From an uncultured bacterium (GTDB taxonomy: Bacteria > Bipolaricaulota > Bipolaricaulia > UBA7950 > UBA9294), in the NCBI GenBank assembly GCA_903857865.1, contig CAIOGO010000005.1:1-31594 (forward strand): DNA of 31,594 nucleotides, written 5' to 3'. The notes under the pieces were generated by a model. The model was not told the DNA's origin. It ran no database searches and worked only from the letters and a program-made list of their open reading frames with translations. The position numbers were made by a program, and so were the translations under genes. Each line of letters opens with the position of its first letter. The first letter of the stretch is position 1. Below, piece by piece: positions 26,901 through 31,594 of this stretch.

Positions 26901-27747
26901 AGTTGGCCTGCAGACGGGGGACAACTGCTACTACCTTCGCCGGAACAAAGAAGCTCACACGAGTTACGAGCTAGTCGATGAGGCGGAAGTCATCAGCGAT
27001 GGTGAGATCCAGAGCCTGAGCGAGGATGAAAAGAAGAACGGTGTGGATCCGGATTGTCATGGGGGACACCGCTTCCTGCCGTACGAGAAGGGTGAGAAGT
27101 CGGAAACGAAGATGGGTTGGCTTCCGAACTACTGGGTTCCGCCGACTCACTTCATCGATTGGTCTAGAGCAGCTGTGGCGCGCATGCGCAATCTGACAGT
27201 GGCAGAGCGAAAACGCTTCTACAACCAGACTGCGGCGATTCGCCGGGGGGACGATACGAGGATCGCAAGTCGCTTTCAAAACGCCCAGTACTACTTCAGA
27301 CCAGGAGTCACTGCATCGCGTGTAGGCATCTACAGCCCCACGTTCCGTCGCTCAATAGGAACGGTGTTCGATTCTGGTTGCTCCAACATCATCAGCTCCA
27401 GATTCACGACCGACTTTCTGCTCGCAGTATTGTGCAGCAAGGCAGTGAAGTACTTCTTCACCGCTTTCGTGAATCACACGGTCAACTCACAGGTCGAAGA
27501 CCTGAAAGAGATACCAGTTCCCCTGACGCTCCTTGACTCGGAGAGCGGATTGTCAGAGCTTGCAGAGAGCATTATCGAGCACCAGAGGAGGGATCCGATG
27601 TACGCCTACCAGCTCCACGAGCAGGTCCAGATTGACAAGCTTGTGTACGCGGCCTTCTTGATGGACCAGGAGGACATCGCTGAAGTCGAGTCATGGTACG
27701 CCAGAGAGTATCCACACCTTCGCGGGTCCAATCCTGGGGTGCCATAG
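23905..27747 (+). CDS. Eco57I-like N6-adenine DNA methyltransferase/restriction-type protein
   Basis: A 1280-aa protein. The SAM-binding motif I is D511-P-A-V-G-S-G-A-F-L and the catalytic motif IV is N760-P-P-Y-G, the gamma-class N6-adenine methylase order. The motifs are 250 residues apart because of a long charged insert (about 590-740). The N-terminal 120 residues carry L-D74-V-L-V-V-H-L-K81 and R-A-T-Q-R-N-F-V-A-E-Y-L, a segment I associate with large Eco57I-type restriction-methylases; whether it is a nuclease is unproven. S-Y-Y-T-P-R-N-V-V precedes the SAM domain. The C-terminal part (about 960-1250) looks like a TaqI-type target-recognition domain. The start is GTG 23905 with AGGAGG upstream, inside the helicase 3' end. 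It probably marks host DNA and supplies specificity for the PLD-helicase. Confidence 0.9.
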   Translation: MDRESARRIIESCLAQPFAEDRFRLLAVNLLEGIDEDKEFNWVSGQYIRDAFKDHVRKYRRLGTYTDPDGRTLDVLVVHLKNPWALERSRATQRNFVAEYLRQRGEKDAALIAYHVDDPANWRFSFVRMQYREEVTEDGRVKVKEEFTPSRRYSFLVGQNEPSHTARQQLVPLLEEVETPTLDEIERTFSVERVTKEFYTDYRGLFEKARAALDSIVEKNKRVRDEFARQSIDPANFAKKLLGQIVFLYFLQKKGWLGVGRDEAGDFRAWGQGPRDFLRRLYEKQFGGYRSFFDEILEPLFYEALATERPDDVYTRFSCRIPFLNGGLFEPLNDYNWREVDIHIPNDLIAEVLGTFDRYNFTVREDDPLDREVAVDPEMLGKVFENLLPENLRKGKGSYYTPRNVVHFMCQESLINYLDGAVNREAVSLLPGHGQQRLIATGEAEQMALGSGGSLVPRADLEEFIRRGEFSQEMDAAKVGGTKSYKYRLPEAIRTHAQELDQELSAIRVCDPAVGSGAFLVRMMHEIVKARATLATYVTGKSPGSPYELKRACIQNCLYGVDIDPGAVDIAKLRLWLSLVVDEEEYKSIHPLPNLDYKVMQGNSLFEDFHGISLLPDQGERSGTLLRRDRGLVERIAKLHKTQAEYFDANHPGEKRKLRADVEDSILEVFAYAIERQSRDYLEAKVQVERKGKGIPQASREKYIAEELTKLQGRLGCAPDELRAELRELTHGNVPRDFFPWRLYFADVFETGGFDVVIANPPYGIDEPAAVRDRFFPECAGGQQNADSYALFIAMALDLLGPNGNISFVVSDTWRTLGSHLPLRRLLLSRSRLCSVLSLPPWVFGATVNTCVLNAVHAPGTERARERNANLVKVCDFSQLPESNKDLTTQVLRQWDDDAKLNVQAGGWRIVEAPCIATAGTSDVPVARYSYRQEQIEEYSRAAIFIASPVLHWVMADQGTRVRHEHIAMSQGQPICARVQKRGGTEVALVNLEQIAEVKVGLQTGDNCYYLRRNKEAHTSYELVDEAEVISDGEIQSLSEDEKKNGVDPDCHGGHRFLPYEKGEKSETKMGWLPNYWVPPTHFIDWSRAAVARMRNLTVAERKRFYNQTAAIRRGDDTRIASRFQNAQYYFRPGVTASRVGIYSPTFRRSIGTVFDSGCSNIISSRFTTDFLLAVLCSKAVKYFFTAFVNHTVNSQVEDLKEIPVPLTLLDSESGLSELAESIIEHQRRDPMYAYQLHEQVQIDKLVYAAFLMDQEDIAEVESWYAREYPHLRGSNPGVP

Positions 27748-28021
27748 AGCCGGTGACAGAAGAGGGTGTCGGGGTTAGATGCTGTATCGAATGTCAAGCC
27801 TCCTTCAGAGCGGGAGGGCAGAACGGTTCGCCAGGCGGTGGGGTCAGATCTTCACTTGACAGGTCCCGCCACAGGGGCGGTGGGTCATCCCCGTTGCCTC
27901 ACGTACGGTGCGAGGGGGGGCGGGGTTCGGTCTTGCATTCCAGCACAAGATCCTGGCGAGACCCAACGACCAACGCCTTCGCGGCGCCTGGGCCGTCGAG
28001 AGAAGCGTGGAACGGGCGCGC
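27748..28021 (+). other. Non-coding spacer holding the start of a long repeat
   Basis: No protein-like frame was found between the methyltransferase stop and the nucleotidyltransferase promoter. The right part contains a copy of the GGGGTTCGG repeat (27922-27953) and the diverged left portion of the long direct repeat. The frame that runs into the next gene from 27766 translates to low-complexity sequence and is not believed. Confidence 0.5.
27922..27953 (+). repeat. Interspersed short repeat, copy 1
   Basis: The core GGGGTTCGGTCTTGCATTCC is followed by AGCACAAGATCC. It is continuous with the conserved flank (TGGCGAGACCCA...) that leads to the nucleotidyltransferase promoter. The tail CCAGCA..GATCC is shared, with variation, by the other copies. 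Confidence 0.75.
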
Positions 28022-28155
28022 GCCAGTGTCAGAGTGGCGCTGTAGACAAACTGCATACGCTCGTATACGATAAGCATACGATGGCTGGCGTGCTGGAGAC
28101 CCTGTTTGGATCAGTGGCTCGAGTCAAGGTCTTGTCGCTCTTTCTGCAGGACGCA
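27934..28155 (+). repeat. Long direct repeat, left copy
   Basis: This segment recurs at 31372-31594. The upstream 90 bp are diverged (scattered substitutions and a 1-nt length difference), whereas 28022-28155 is identical base for base to 31461-31594 (134 bp). The identical block covers the promoter, the iterons and the first 25 codons of the nucleotidyltransferase gene. The right copy is cut by the window end, so the true length is unknown. Confidence 0.9.
28043..28080 (+). promoter_or_regulatory. Promoter with iteron-like ATACG operator, nucleotidyltransferase gene
   Basis: TAGACA (28043-28048), 17 bp, TACGAT (28066-28071), with transcription expected at or next to ATG 28081, so the mRNA is probably leaderless. 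Three ATACG boxes start at 28055, 28065 and 28076, spaced 10 and 11 bp, i.e. on one face of the helix; the outer two are GCATACG and the middle one lies in palindrome CGTATACG. They overlap the core promoter, the usual place for a repressor site. The winged-helix domain of the product is the obvious candidate repressor. Confidence 0.6.
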
Positions 28156-28677
28156 GCGAGCGAGTTCTACCTGCGAGAGATCGCCCAGAAGACAGGCCTC
28201 GCGCTGCGCTCCGTTCAGCGCGTCGTGCACGACCTCGCTGAGATTGGCCTACTCCTCCGCGAGCCTCGGGGCAATGCGGTCTACTTCCGCCTCGACAGGG
28301 ACTTCCCCATCCTGCCTGACCTGAAGGGCATGTTCCTCAAGACGACGGGCCTCGGCGCCTTGCTGGCGGAGAGGATCACACGGGAGGGGGGAGTCGACGT
28401 GGCATTCCTCTATGGATCGGTGGCGAAGGGCACGGAGGCGGCCACGAGCGACCTCGACTTGGCTGTCGTGGGGCACCTTGCGACGCGGCGGCTGACGGCG
28501 TGTCTGGCCGAGGTCGAACGGGAGACGGGCAGAGAGGTCAACGCAACGTTGTTCACGCCTGCTGAGTGGAGCGCTCGGCGCGACGCTGACGACCACTTCG
28601 TCGCGACGCTCCTTCGCGAACCGAAGATCATCCTCGTGGGAAGCGCGGAGATGCTGGAGGCGCAGCGTGGAGAGTAG
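28081..28677 (+). CDS. Winged-helix/nucleotidyltransferase (MNT-like) protein
   Basis: A 198-aa protein. An N-terminal winged helix (residues 1-72: F-Y-L-R-E-I-A-Q-K-T-G-L-A-L-R-S-V-Q-R recognition region, wing G-N-A-V-Y-F-R-L) is fused to a minimal nucleotidyltransferase with G112-S-V-A-K-G and D124-L-D126-L, the GS...DxD catalytic signature of MNT-type polymerase-beta-fold enzymes. Such domains often act as antitoxins or AMPylating partners of HEPN toxins. The ATG at 28081 is preferred to a longer frame because the -10 box lies just upstream and the winged helix begins there. A small frame overlapping its stop may be what remains of a partner gene. The promoter and 5' end are duplicated at the right edge. 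Confidence 0.88.
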   Translation: MAGVLETLFGSVARVKVLSLFLQDAASEFYLREIAQKTGLALRSVQRVVHDLAEIGLLLREPRGNAVYFRLDRDFPILPDLKGMFLKTTGLGALLAERITREGGVDVAFLYGSVAKGTEAATSDLDLAVVGHLATRRLTACLAEVERETGREVNATLFTPAEWSARRDADDHFVATLLREPKIILVGSAEMLEAQRGE

Positions 28678-28822
28678 GGTGTCCAGTGTCGGAAAGGTGT
28701 TGACACTTCAGGCCTCTGCGCTCTCGGCGCGAGACGGCGCGCGCATCACGCGAAGCTCGCCAAGACCGCCAAGAGAAGCCAAGGGACTCCCGACGAGGTC
28801 ACCCTCCGCTGTAGCGTCGTGA
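28667..28822 (+). pseudogene. Short reading frame overlapping the nucleotidyltransferase gene, possible truncated partner
   Basis: GTG 28667 opens a 51-aa frame overlapping the previous gene by 11 bp. Its first part reads like a protein start (V-E-S-R-V-S-S-V-G-K-V-L-T-L-Q-A-S-A-L-S-A-R), then it becomes Arg/Ser/Pro-rich and stops. MNT-type genes are commonly followed, with an overlap, by a HEPN-domain gene, so this may be the stub of one. No HEPN motif (R-x4-6-H) is visible. It may equally be chance. Confidence 0.3.
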
Positions 28823-28912
28823 GCTTGGCTCCGACGTCGATTGCGATACGCGAACGTCGCACGTCGCCGTCGCACACAAGGTGCGACGCTACATCCACAA
28901 CGCCGTCGCGCA

Positions 28913-28950
28913 GCCGACGGGGTTCGGTCTTGCATTCCAGTATTGGAATC
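28913..28950 (+). repeat. Interspersed short repeat, copy 2
   Basis: GCCGACGG followed by GGTTCGGTCTTGCATTCCAG, then TATTGGAATC. Relative to the tandem copies at 31250-31327 it differs only in the tail, where ATTCCA and TGGAAT form a small stem-loop. Confidence 0.8.
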
Positions 28951-29108
28951 TAGCGATTCCTACGACTGCGACTGGCGGCCCGTGTCCCGGGACACAGAGC
29001 CAGGTCCTGCAATCGCGCATCGGGCTGCCCTCGGATACGGGGAGTGCCACGTGCTGGAATCCGATCCTTGGTGGGTGTCGCGAGCAGTCACGGAGTCTCT
29101 AGAGCCGG

Positions 29109-29114
29109 TAGACT
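29109..29114 (+). promoter_or_regulatory. -10-like element before the 135-aa hypothetical gene
   Basis: TAGACT ends 6 nt before ATG 29121. No Shine-Dalgarno sequence is present and the -35 region is poor. A leaderless transcript is the simplest reading. Confidence 0.35.
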
Positions 29115-29120
29115 GCCGAC

Positions 29121-29528
29121 ATGTACGCGATCAAGGCTGAGGTCGGCGACCCAGGGGCGGAGTCGTTCGCGTTCGACGAGCAGAAGACGATGTACGGTGG
29201 CAGGCACATTGCCAAGGGCGACACGATCTTCATCTTTGCCAGCGAGAACGAGGGCGGTTCAGGTCTAGTTGCCAGCGGCATCGTCACGTCAGCCCAAGCG
29301 AGTCCACGGAGACCCGGGATCGCCCGGCAGACGCCGCGCGTCAGCGTCGCCATCCGGCGCACGGCGCTCGCGAAGCGTCGCCTAGGACGGAGCGAGCTCA
29401 AACCCTTCTCCGACTGGAACGACGGTCGCCCCGAGACCGAGCTCAACTTGAAGCTCTACCGTCAAGCAACGGGCAAAATCGTGGGCATCTCAAACGAAGC
29501 AGCAGCATTCCTCCGCGGGTTCTTCTAG
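29121..29528 (+). CDS. Conserved hypothetical protein, possibly PUA/EVE-like
   Basis: A 135-aa protein beginning M-Y-A-I-K-A-E-V-G-D-P-G-A-E-S-F-A-F-D. It has a strand-rich core (K-G-D-T-I-F-I-F-A-S-E-N-E and G-L-V-A-S-G-I-V-T-S-A) and a C-terminal L-K-P-F-S-D-W-N-D-G-R-P-E-T-E-L-N. The layout, with a beta-barrel strand 'GDTIFIFAS' followed by 'G.GLVA.G.V', resembles small PUA-superfamily/EVE proteins that sense modified bases. I recognise it as a plausible conserved protein but cannot name a family with certainty. It has no frame-coupled neighbour. Its place beside restriction genes would suit a modified-nucleotide reader, which is inference only. Confidence 0.6.
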   Translation: MYAIKAEVGDPGAESFAFDEQKTMYGGRHIAKGDTIFIFASENEGGSGLVASGIVTSAQASPRRPGIARQTPRVSVAIRRTALAKRRLGRSELKPFSDWNDGRPETELNLKLYRQATGKIVGISNEAAAFLRGFF

Positions 29529-29767
29529 CGCGGCTGACTCTCGAGGGCGACGGAGTCGACCGGCGGGGTCGGGAGCTGGCGGACTAGGGCGCGAGTCAGG
29601 TCCGCAATCACGCGCAGCTGTCTTTCGGGCGTCGGGATTCGGTCCTGCAATCCAGCACTAGATACTGCTAGATCCGTGTAGATCCCGCATCGCTGCTAGG
29701 CGCCGTCGCGTCTTGCGAACGGCGCCGCTGCTCGCCTACCGAGACGATGCGGCTGGTGGTCCGGCCA
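29529..29767 (+). other. Spacer between the hypothetical and ATPase genes
   Basis: No gene is seen. It contains a degenerate copy of the short repeat (29631-29662, GGATTCGGTCCTGCAATCCA) and ends at the operator region of the ATPase gene. Confidence 0.45.
29631..29662 (+). repeat. Interspersed short repeat, degenerate copy 3
   Basis: GTCGGGATTCGGTCCTGCAA then TCCAGCACTAGA matches the repeat core with about four substitutions. It keeps the order TTCGGT, CTGCA, TCCAGCA. Confidence 0.55.
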
Positions 29768-29820
29768 TTGTCCTTCTCAGGCGGACAACAATCGGCTACA
29801 CTGTCCTTCATGGAAGGACA
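29768..29820 (+). promoter_or_regulatory. Promoter and TGTCC/GGACA palindromic boxes spanning the ATPase start codon
   Basis: TTCTCA (29774-29779), 17 bp, TACACT (29797-29802) predicts a start at about 29810, the ATG itself. Two inverted pairs surround it: TTGTCC (29768-29773) with GGACAA (29783-29788), and TGTCCTTC (29802-29809) with GAAGGACA (29813-29820), the latter centred exactly on ATG. The first pair lies over the -35/spacer and the second over the -10 end and start codon. A dimeric repressor binding both would block initiation; the second could also fold as an RNA hairpin hiding the start. Confidence 0.55.
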
Positions 29821-31135
29821 ACTACGGGCGCTCATCCGACAGAAGATCGTCGATTCGCTCGCGGCGTCGCCACCTTCGCTCACGCGGCGTGACGTGCGTC
29901 TGCCCACGGTGGAGGGGAAGGCGATCGCCGTCCTCGGGATGCGGCGAACGGGGAAGACGACGTTCCTCTGGCAGGTGCTCTCCGACCGGCTCGACGCAGG
30001 GACGCCGCGCGAGGGGCTCCTCTACTTCAGCTTTGAGGATGAGCGGCTGGCGGGGATGACGGCCGCCGACCTCGGCCTCTTGCTCGAGGAGTACTATCGC
30101 CTCTATCCCGAGTGGCGCGATGGCCAGCGGGTGACCTTCTTCCTTGACGAAATCCAGGTCGTGCCGGGGTGGGAGCGGTTCGCGCGGCGGCTTCTGGACA
30201 CGGAGAGGATCGACCTCTTCCTCTCGGGGTCGTCGGCGCGGCTGCTGTCGCGCGAGGTGGCGACGGCGATGCGCGGGCGTGCGATGGAGGCGCTTGTCCA
30301 CCCGTTCAGCTTCCGCGAGGTCTTGCGCCATCGGAGCTGTGAGCCGAAGACCGATCCAGACAGGCTCCCGAAGTCGGCACGCTCGGCCCTCGAGCGCGAC
30401 CTTCGCGAGTACCTCACGACAGGTGGCTTCCCCGAGGCGGTTGGCGTCCCGGCGCGCGACCGGATCGAGCTCCTGCGTGGCTACGTTGACGTTGTCTTGT
30501 TTCGCGATGTGGTCGAGCGGCACAACGTCACGAATCCGCTCGCCCTACGGGCCATGACGCGGCAGCTCCTCGCGAATGCGGCGGGGCCGTTCAGCGTGAG
30601 CAAGTTCCACGGCGCCCTGCACTCGCAGGGTGTCGCGGTGGCAAAGGACTCGCTCCACGCATACCTCTCCTACCTAGAGGACGCATTCCTTGTCCGCACG
30701 GTGTCGATCGACGCGGGTTCGGAACGACAGCGGATGGTGAACCCACGCAAGGTCTACCCGATCGATCCGGGACTGATCCCGCTGTTCGACCGCTCGGGGC
30801 GCGCAAACCTCGGGCATGCCCTAGAGACATGCGTCTTGCTCGATCTCGAGCGACGCGGCGCGGAGATCACCTACGTTCGGACGCGAAGTGGGTTCGAGGT
30901 GGATTTCCTCGCCCGCGGCTCCGGCGGGGAAGAGAAGCTGATCCAAGTCACGGCTGAGGCGATCGACCCTGCGACGCGGGAACGCGAGCTGCGCGCGCTC
31001 GTCGAGGCCGAGGCAGCGTATCCACGCGCCTCGCTCCACCTCGTGGCGCTCGATCCGGAGGACGTAGGAGAGCTTCCAAGGGGTGTCACTCTGCACTCGG
31101 CCGTGAATTGGCTCTTGCGGGCGGACGAGACGTAA
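29810..31135 (+). CDS. AAA_14/DUF4143-family ATPase
   Basis: A 441-aa protein. The N-terminal AAA+ domain has Walker A G43-M-R-R-T-G-K-T50, Walker B F-F-L-D113-E114-I-Q and S-G-S-S-A-R-L-L (139-146). A central T-T-G-G-F-P-E-A-V and a winged segment follow. The C-terminal DUF4143 domain has G-F-E-V-D-F-L and L-I-Q-V-T-A-E, a PD-(D/E)XK-like fold in which the usual E-x-K is Q-V-T, so catalysis by that domain is doubtful. Family members are frequent in mobile and defence regions, but their role is poorly known. ATG 29810 is chosen over 29747 because the promoter and palindrome centre there and the family N-terminus begins near it. Confidence 0.9.
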   Translation: MEGQLRALIRQKIVDSLAASPPSLTRRDVRLPTVEGKAIAVLGMRRTGKTTFLWQVLSDRLDAGTPREGLLYFSFEDERLAGMTAADLGLLLEEYYRLYPEWRDGQRVTFFLDEIQVVPGWERFARRLLDTERIDLFLSGSSARLLSREVATAMRGRAMEALVHPFSFREVLRHRSCEPKTDPDRLPKSARSALERDLREYLTTGGFPEAVGVPARDRIELLRGYVDVVLFRDVVERHNVTNPLALRAMTRQLLANAAGPFSVSKFHGALHSQGVAVAKDSLHAYLSYLEDAFLVRTVSIDAGSERQRMVNPRKVYPIDPGLIPLFDRSGRANLGHALETCVLLDLERRGAEITYVRTRSGFEVDFLARGSGGEEKLIQVTAEAIDPATRERELRALVEAEAAYPRASLHLVALDPEDVGELPRGVTLHSAVNWLLRADET

Positions 31136-31481
31136 GGAACCGAGCGGGTTCCGGTGACACAATACCAGACTCCGTCTTCTTGTGTCCCCATACGGCCGGA
31201 GGCCGGGGACACGATCCCGATCTGGTGGCAGGTGGCGCAGATCGTGCCAGGCCGACGGGGTTCGGTCTTGCATTCCAGCATTGGATCCGGCCGACGGGGT
31301 TCGGTCTTGCATTCCAGCATTGGATCCTGCCGCATCTTCTTGGCCCGCTGGGCGATGACGGGAGCGCGTCCTGCATTCCCGCACGAGATCCTGGCGAGAC
31401 CCAGCGACCAACGCCTTCGCGGCGCCTGGGCCGGCGAGAGAAGCGCGCAGCGGACGCACAGCCAGTGTCAGAGTGGCGCTG
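31136..31481 (+). other. Non-coding, repeat-rich spacer
   Basis: No gene is seen. Just after the ATPase stop GGAACC/GGTTCC forms a 6-bp hairpin without T-run. An 8-bp inverted repeat GTGTCCCC/GGGGACAC (31182-31189, 31205-31212) encloses a smaller CGGCC/GGCCG hairpin. Two tandem short repeats and the diverged left part of the long direct repeat follow. Confidence 0.5.
31250..31327 (+). repeat. Interspersed short repeat, two perfect tandem copies (4 and 5)
   Basis: A 39-bp unit occurs twice without a gap (31250-31288 and 31289-31327), identical in both. It starts GGCCGACG, continues GGGTTCGGTCTTGCATTCC and ends AGCATTGGATCC. The tail TCCAGCATTGGA can form a 4-bp stem. A further degenerate copy (TGCATTCCCGCACGAGATCC) begins at 31372 and joins the long direct repeat. 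Confidence 0.9.
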
Positions 31482-31519
31482 TAGACAAACTGCATACGCT
31501 CGTATACGATAAGCATACG
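31482..31519 (+). promoter_or_regulatory. Promoter and ATACG operator, second nucleotidyltransferase copy
   Basis: Identical to the element at 28043-28080: TAGACA (31482-31487), 17 bp, TACGAT (31505-31510), with the three ATACG boxes in the same phase. The product of either copy could bind both. Confidence 0.6.
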
Positions 31520-31594
31520 ATGGCTGGCGTGCTGGAGACCCTGTTTGGATCAGTGGCTCGAGTCAAGGTCTTGTCGCTCTTTCTGCAGGACGCA
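31520..31594 (+). CDS. Second winged-helix/nucleotidyltransferase gene, 5' part only
   Basis: ATG 31520 opens a frame of 25 codons that reaches the window edge. It is identical in DNA to codons 1-25 of the gene at 28081. Whether this copy is complete or a fragment cannot be told from the window. Confidence 0.7.
   Translation, partial: MAGVLETLFGSVARVKVLSLFLQDA

Larger units (their letters stand above)
28823..29120 (+). other. Non-coding spacer with repeat remnants and a perfect palindrome
   Basis: No gene is seen. It contains a second copy of the short repeat (28913-28950) and the perfect 14-bp palindrome GTGTCCCGGGACAC (28982-28995). A degenerate inverted repeat-like segment (GTGCTGGAATCCGATCC) lies near 29051-29067. 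A 10-bp inverted repeat TGTAGCGTCG/CGACGCTACA lies at 28810-28819 and 28884-28893. The look is that of a scar of inserted and decayed elements. Confidence 0.5.
31372..31594 (+). repeat. Long direct repeat, right copy (cut by window end)
   Basis: Counterpart of 27934-28155. From 31461 to the last base it is identical to 28022-28155. Offset between copies is 3439 bp in the identical block. Confidence 0.9.

Noticed and set aside
27766-28080. N-terminal extension of the nucleotidyltransferase gene
   Set aside because: The translation is low-complexity, crosses the short repeat and promoter, and the winged helix begins at 28081.
31250-31327. CRISPR array
   Set aside because: The two 39-bp units are tandem with no spacers, and no cas genes are visible.
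31108-31512. 134-aa + strand frame across the right-end repeats
   Set aside because: Its sequence is the repeat translated twice and then the promoter region; no sign of a protein.

Overview
The window is about 31.6 kb of GC-rich bacterial chromosome. It has two parts: a conserved core block (about 1-19.9 kb) and an accessory, defence-type island (about 19.9-31.6 kb). The lineage cannot be named with confidence. NusG is 371 aa because its N-terminal domain holds an insertion of about 175 residues, as in Thermotoga. EF-Tu has an unusual switch I, RpoB has Asn at the position equivalent to E. coli Ser531, and several genes look leaderless. Together these suggest a deep-branching or candidate phylum rather than a well-studied group; this is inference.

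Left end, + strand: the tail of a PLP enzyme resembling threonine synthase, then overlapping genes for a 2Fe-2S subunit, a MobA/MocA-like nucleotidyltransferase and an FAD subunit of a molybdenum hydroxylase (the large Mo subunit is not in the window), then a small PKD-domain lipoprotein. Next is the primary sigma factor, behind a promoter and a terminator-like leader hairpin. It converges with, and overlaps by 26 bp, topA on the - strand. A repeat-rich spacer separates topA from an unusual protein with two P-loops.

From 19.9 kb down to 7.7 kb the - strand reads as one long array behind a strong TTGACG-17-TACAAT promoter: tRNA-Thr(TGT), tRNA-Tyr, tRNA-Thr(GGT), tuf, rpmG, tRNA-Trp, secE, nusG, rplK, rplA, rplJ, rplL, an attenuator-like hairpin, rpoB, Nudix, an AhpD/CMD-like protein, kbl, ridA and an M19 dipeptidase. 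The last four genes are linked by 4-bp ATGA overlaps. rpoC does not follow rpoB, which is unusual.

The island starts beyond the tRNA promoter. It opens with about 700 bp lacking a convincing gene but holding three tandem perfect stem-loops. A two-gene restriction-type operon follows: a PLD-nuclease/SNF2-like helicase and an Eco57I-like N6-adenine methyltransferase of 1280 aa. Then come a winged-helix/nucleotidyltransferase gene with an iteron-like operator, a small gene fragment, a conserved 135-aa hypothetical and an AAA_14/DUF4143 ATPase with palindromic boxes around its start codon. A short repeat family (core GGGGTTCGGTCTTGCATTCC) is scattered here. The promoter and 5' end of the nucleotidyltransferase gene recur as a 134-bp identical block at the right edge, so about 3.4 kb is bracketed by long direct repeats.
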